NCBI GenBank assembly: GCA_002494215.1
Contig: DLBF01000182.1
Span: 7,202-15,278, forward strand
Direction of reading: 5' to 3'
DNA from: Prevotellaceae bacterium UBA7028
GTDB lineage: Bacteria > Bacteroidota > Bacteroidia > Bacteroidales > Bacteroidaceae
Length of the DNA stretch: 8,077 nt
The notes under the pieces are model-generated. The model made no database searches. It had not been told where the DNA came from and saw nothing but the letters and a program-made list of their open reading frames with translations. Positions 7,935 to 8,077 of the stretch are shown here, in pieces. Position 1 is the stretch's first letter, and the number at the start of each line of letters is the position of its first letter. The translations under genes and the position numbers were made by a program.

Positions 7935-8010
7935 AAAAAGACGGCAAGTTCGTCGTAGGAAATTAAACAATAAATAAAAAGAGGACTGACAATTTTGTCA
8001 ATCCTCTTTT
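7935..8010 (+). ncRNA. Candidate small RNA between a consensus promoter and a terminator
   Basis: This is inferred from position only. A perfect-consensus promoter ends at 7928, and a hairpin with a following TTTT ends at about 8010, so a transcript of about 75 nt is expected. The interval has no ATG and no open frame worth calling. A weak stem GACG/CGTC lies at about 7940-7954, then an A-rich unpaired stretch (about 7960-7980), then the terminator stem. I do not recognise an RNA family. The alternative is a decayed promoter, with the hairpin serving only the minus-strand gene on the right. Confidence 0.3.
7971..8010. terminator. Bidirectional intrinsic terminator
   Basis: GAGGACTGACA (7981-7991) pairs with TGTCAATCCTC (7996-8006) around a 4-nt loop. 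On the plus strand the 11-bp stem has one C.A mismatch and is followed by TTTT. On the minus strand the same position becomes a U.G wobble, so the stem is uninterrupted, and the trailing tract is longer (TTTTTATTTA, 7980-7971). The fit is therefore better for minus-strand transcription arriving from the right, probably the gene ending at 8047, while still able to stop plus-strand transcripts from the promoter at 7897-7928. Confidence 0.75.
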
Positions 8011-8017
8011 GCTTCTG

Positions 8018-8052
8018 ACTAAAGTCTAGAGTCTAAAGCCTAGCGTCTAATT
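8018..8052. repeat. Degenerate tandem heptamer repeat, five units, consensus TCTAAAG
   Basis: Five consecutive 7-nt units can be read: ACTAAAG, TCTAGAG, TCTAAAG, CCTAGCG and TCTAATT. Four begin with YCTA, and the last overlaps the presumed stop codon (8049-8047) of the minus-strand gene to the right. From memory, heptamer arrays of this kind occur between genes in Bacteroidales and vary in copy number; here the array is short and decayed. Confidence 0.6.
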
Positions 8053-8077
8053 GATGCAGCTGGTAACACCGAAGCTG
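8047..8077 (-). CDS. Probable 3' end of a minus-strand gene extending beyond the window
   Basis: In one minus-strand frame, 8076-8050 reads SFGVTSCIN and stops at TAG (8049-8047). Nine residues are too few to identify a protein. The support comes from context: a hairpin terminator that fits minus-strand transcription best lies about 40 nt downstream, as expected for the end of a gene. Another minus-strand frame stays open a few codons longer, to a TAG within the heptamer repeat, so the frame is not certain. Confidence 0.4.
   Translation of the reverse strand, partial: SFGVTSCIN

Larger units (their letters stand above)
7783..8046. other. Intergenic region between the peptidase and the next gene
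   Basis: About 264 nt that is markedly more AT-rich than the genes. It contains the peptidase promoter and leader (about 7783-7868), a back-to-back plus-strand promoter (7897-7928), the hairpin terminator and most of the heptamer repeat. I find no convincing small open frame in either strand. Confidence 0.7.

Overview
The window reads as chromosomal DNA of a Bacteroidales bacterium, most likely Prevotella-like. The evidence is three Bacteroidetes-type promoters (-33 TTTG, 19-20 nt spacer, -7 TAnnTTTG), the lack of clear Shine-Dalgarno sequences, protein sequences that look typical of this order, and a GC-rich palindromic repeat of a kind I recall from Prevotella-like genomes. No search was run, so the genus is a judgement.

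Layout, left to right. (1) At 1-47, on the minus strand, lies the 5' half of a tRNA-Ser with anticodon GCU, cut by the window edge and served by a promoter at about 102-133. (2) Divergent from it, a promoter at 150-181 drives a compact two-gene plus-strand operon (200-2787). It encodes an FdtA/QdtA-type sugar 3,4-ketoisomerase of the cupin fold, then one long protein joining a FemAB/GNAT-like acyltransferase domain to a PLP-dependent DegT-type aminotransferase. The two genes overlap by ATGA. Together they could turn dTDP-4-keto-6-deoxyglucose into a 3-acylamido-3,6-dideoxyhexose (Fuc3NAc- or Qui3NAc-like) for a surface glycan. (3) Converging on this operon, with stop codons that overlap by 4 bp, is a minus-strand pair: a secreted S9-family serine peptidase (7782-5317), then 10 nt later mutS2 (5306-2784). 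(4) The right end, 7783-8077, is intergenic. It holds the peptidase promoter, an outward plus-strand promoter followed about 80 nt later by a hairpin terminator (a possible small RNA), a degenerate heptamer repeat, and probably the last codons of another minus-strand gene.

The two observations most worth following are the in-frame palindromic repeat inside the peptidase gene (7506-7612) and the acyltransferase-aminotransferase fusion. I see no defence system, CRISPR array, transposase or prophage here. Apart from those two points this is mostly ordinary chromosomal sequence.
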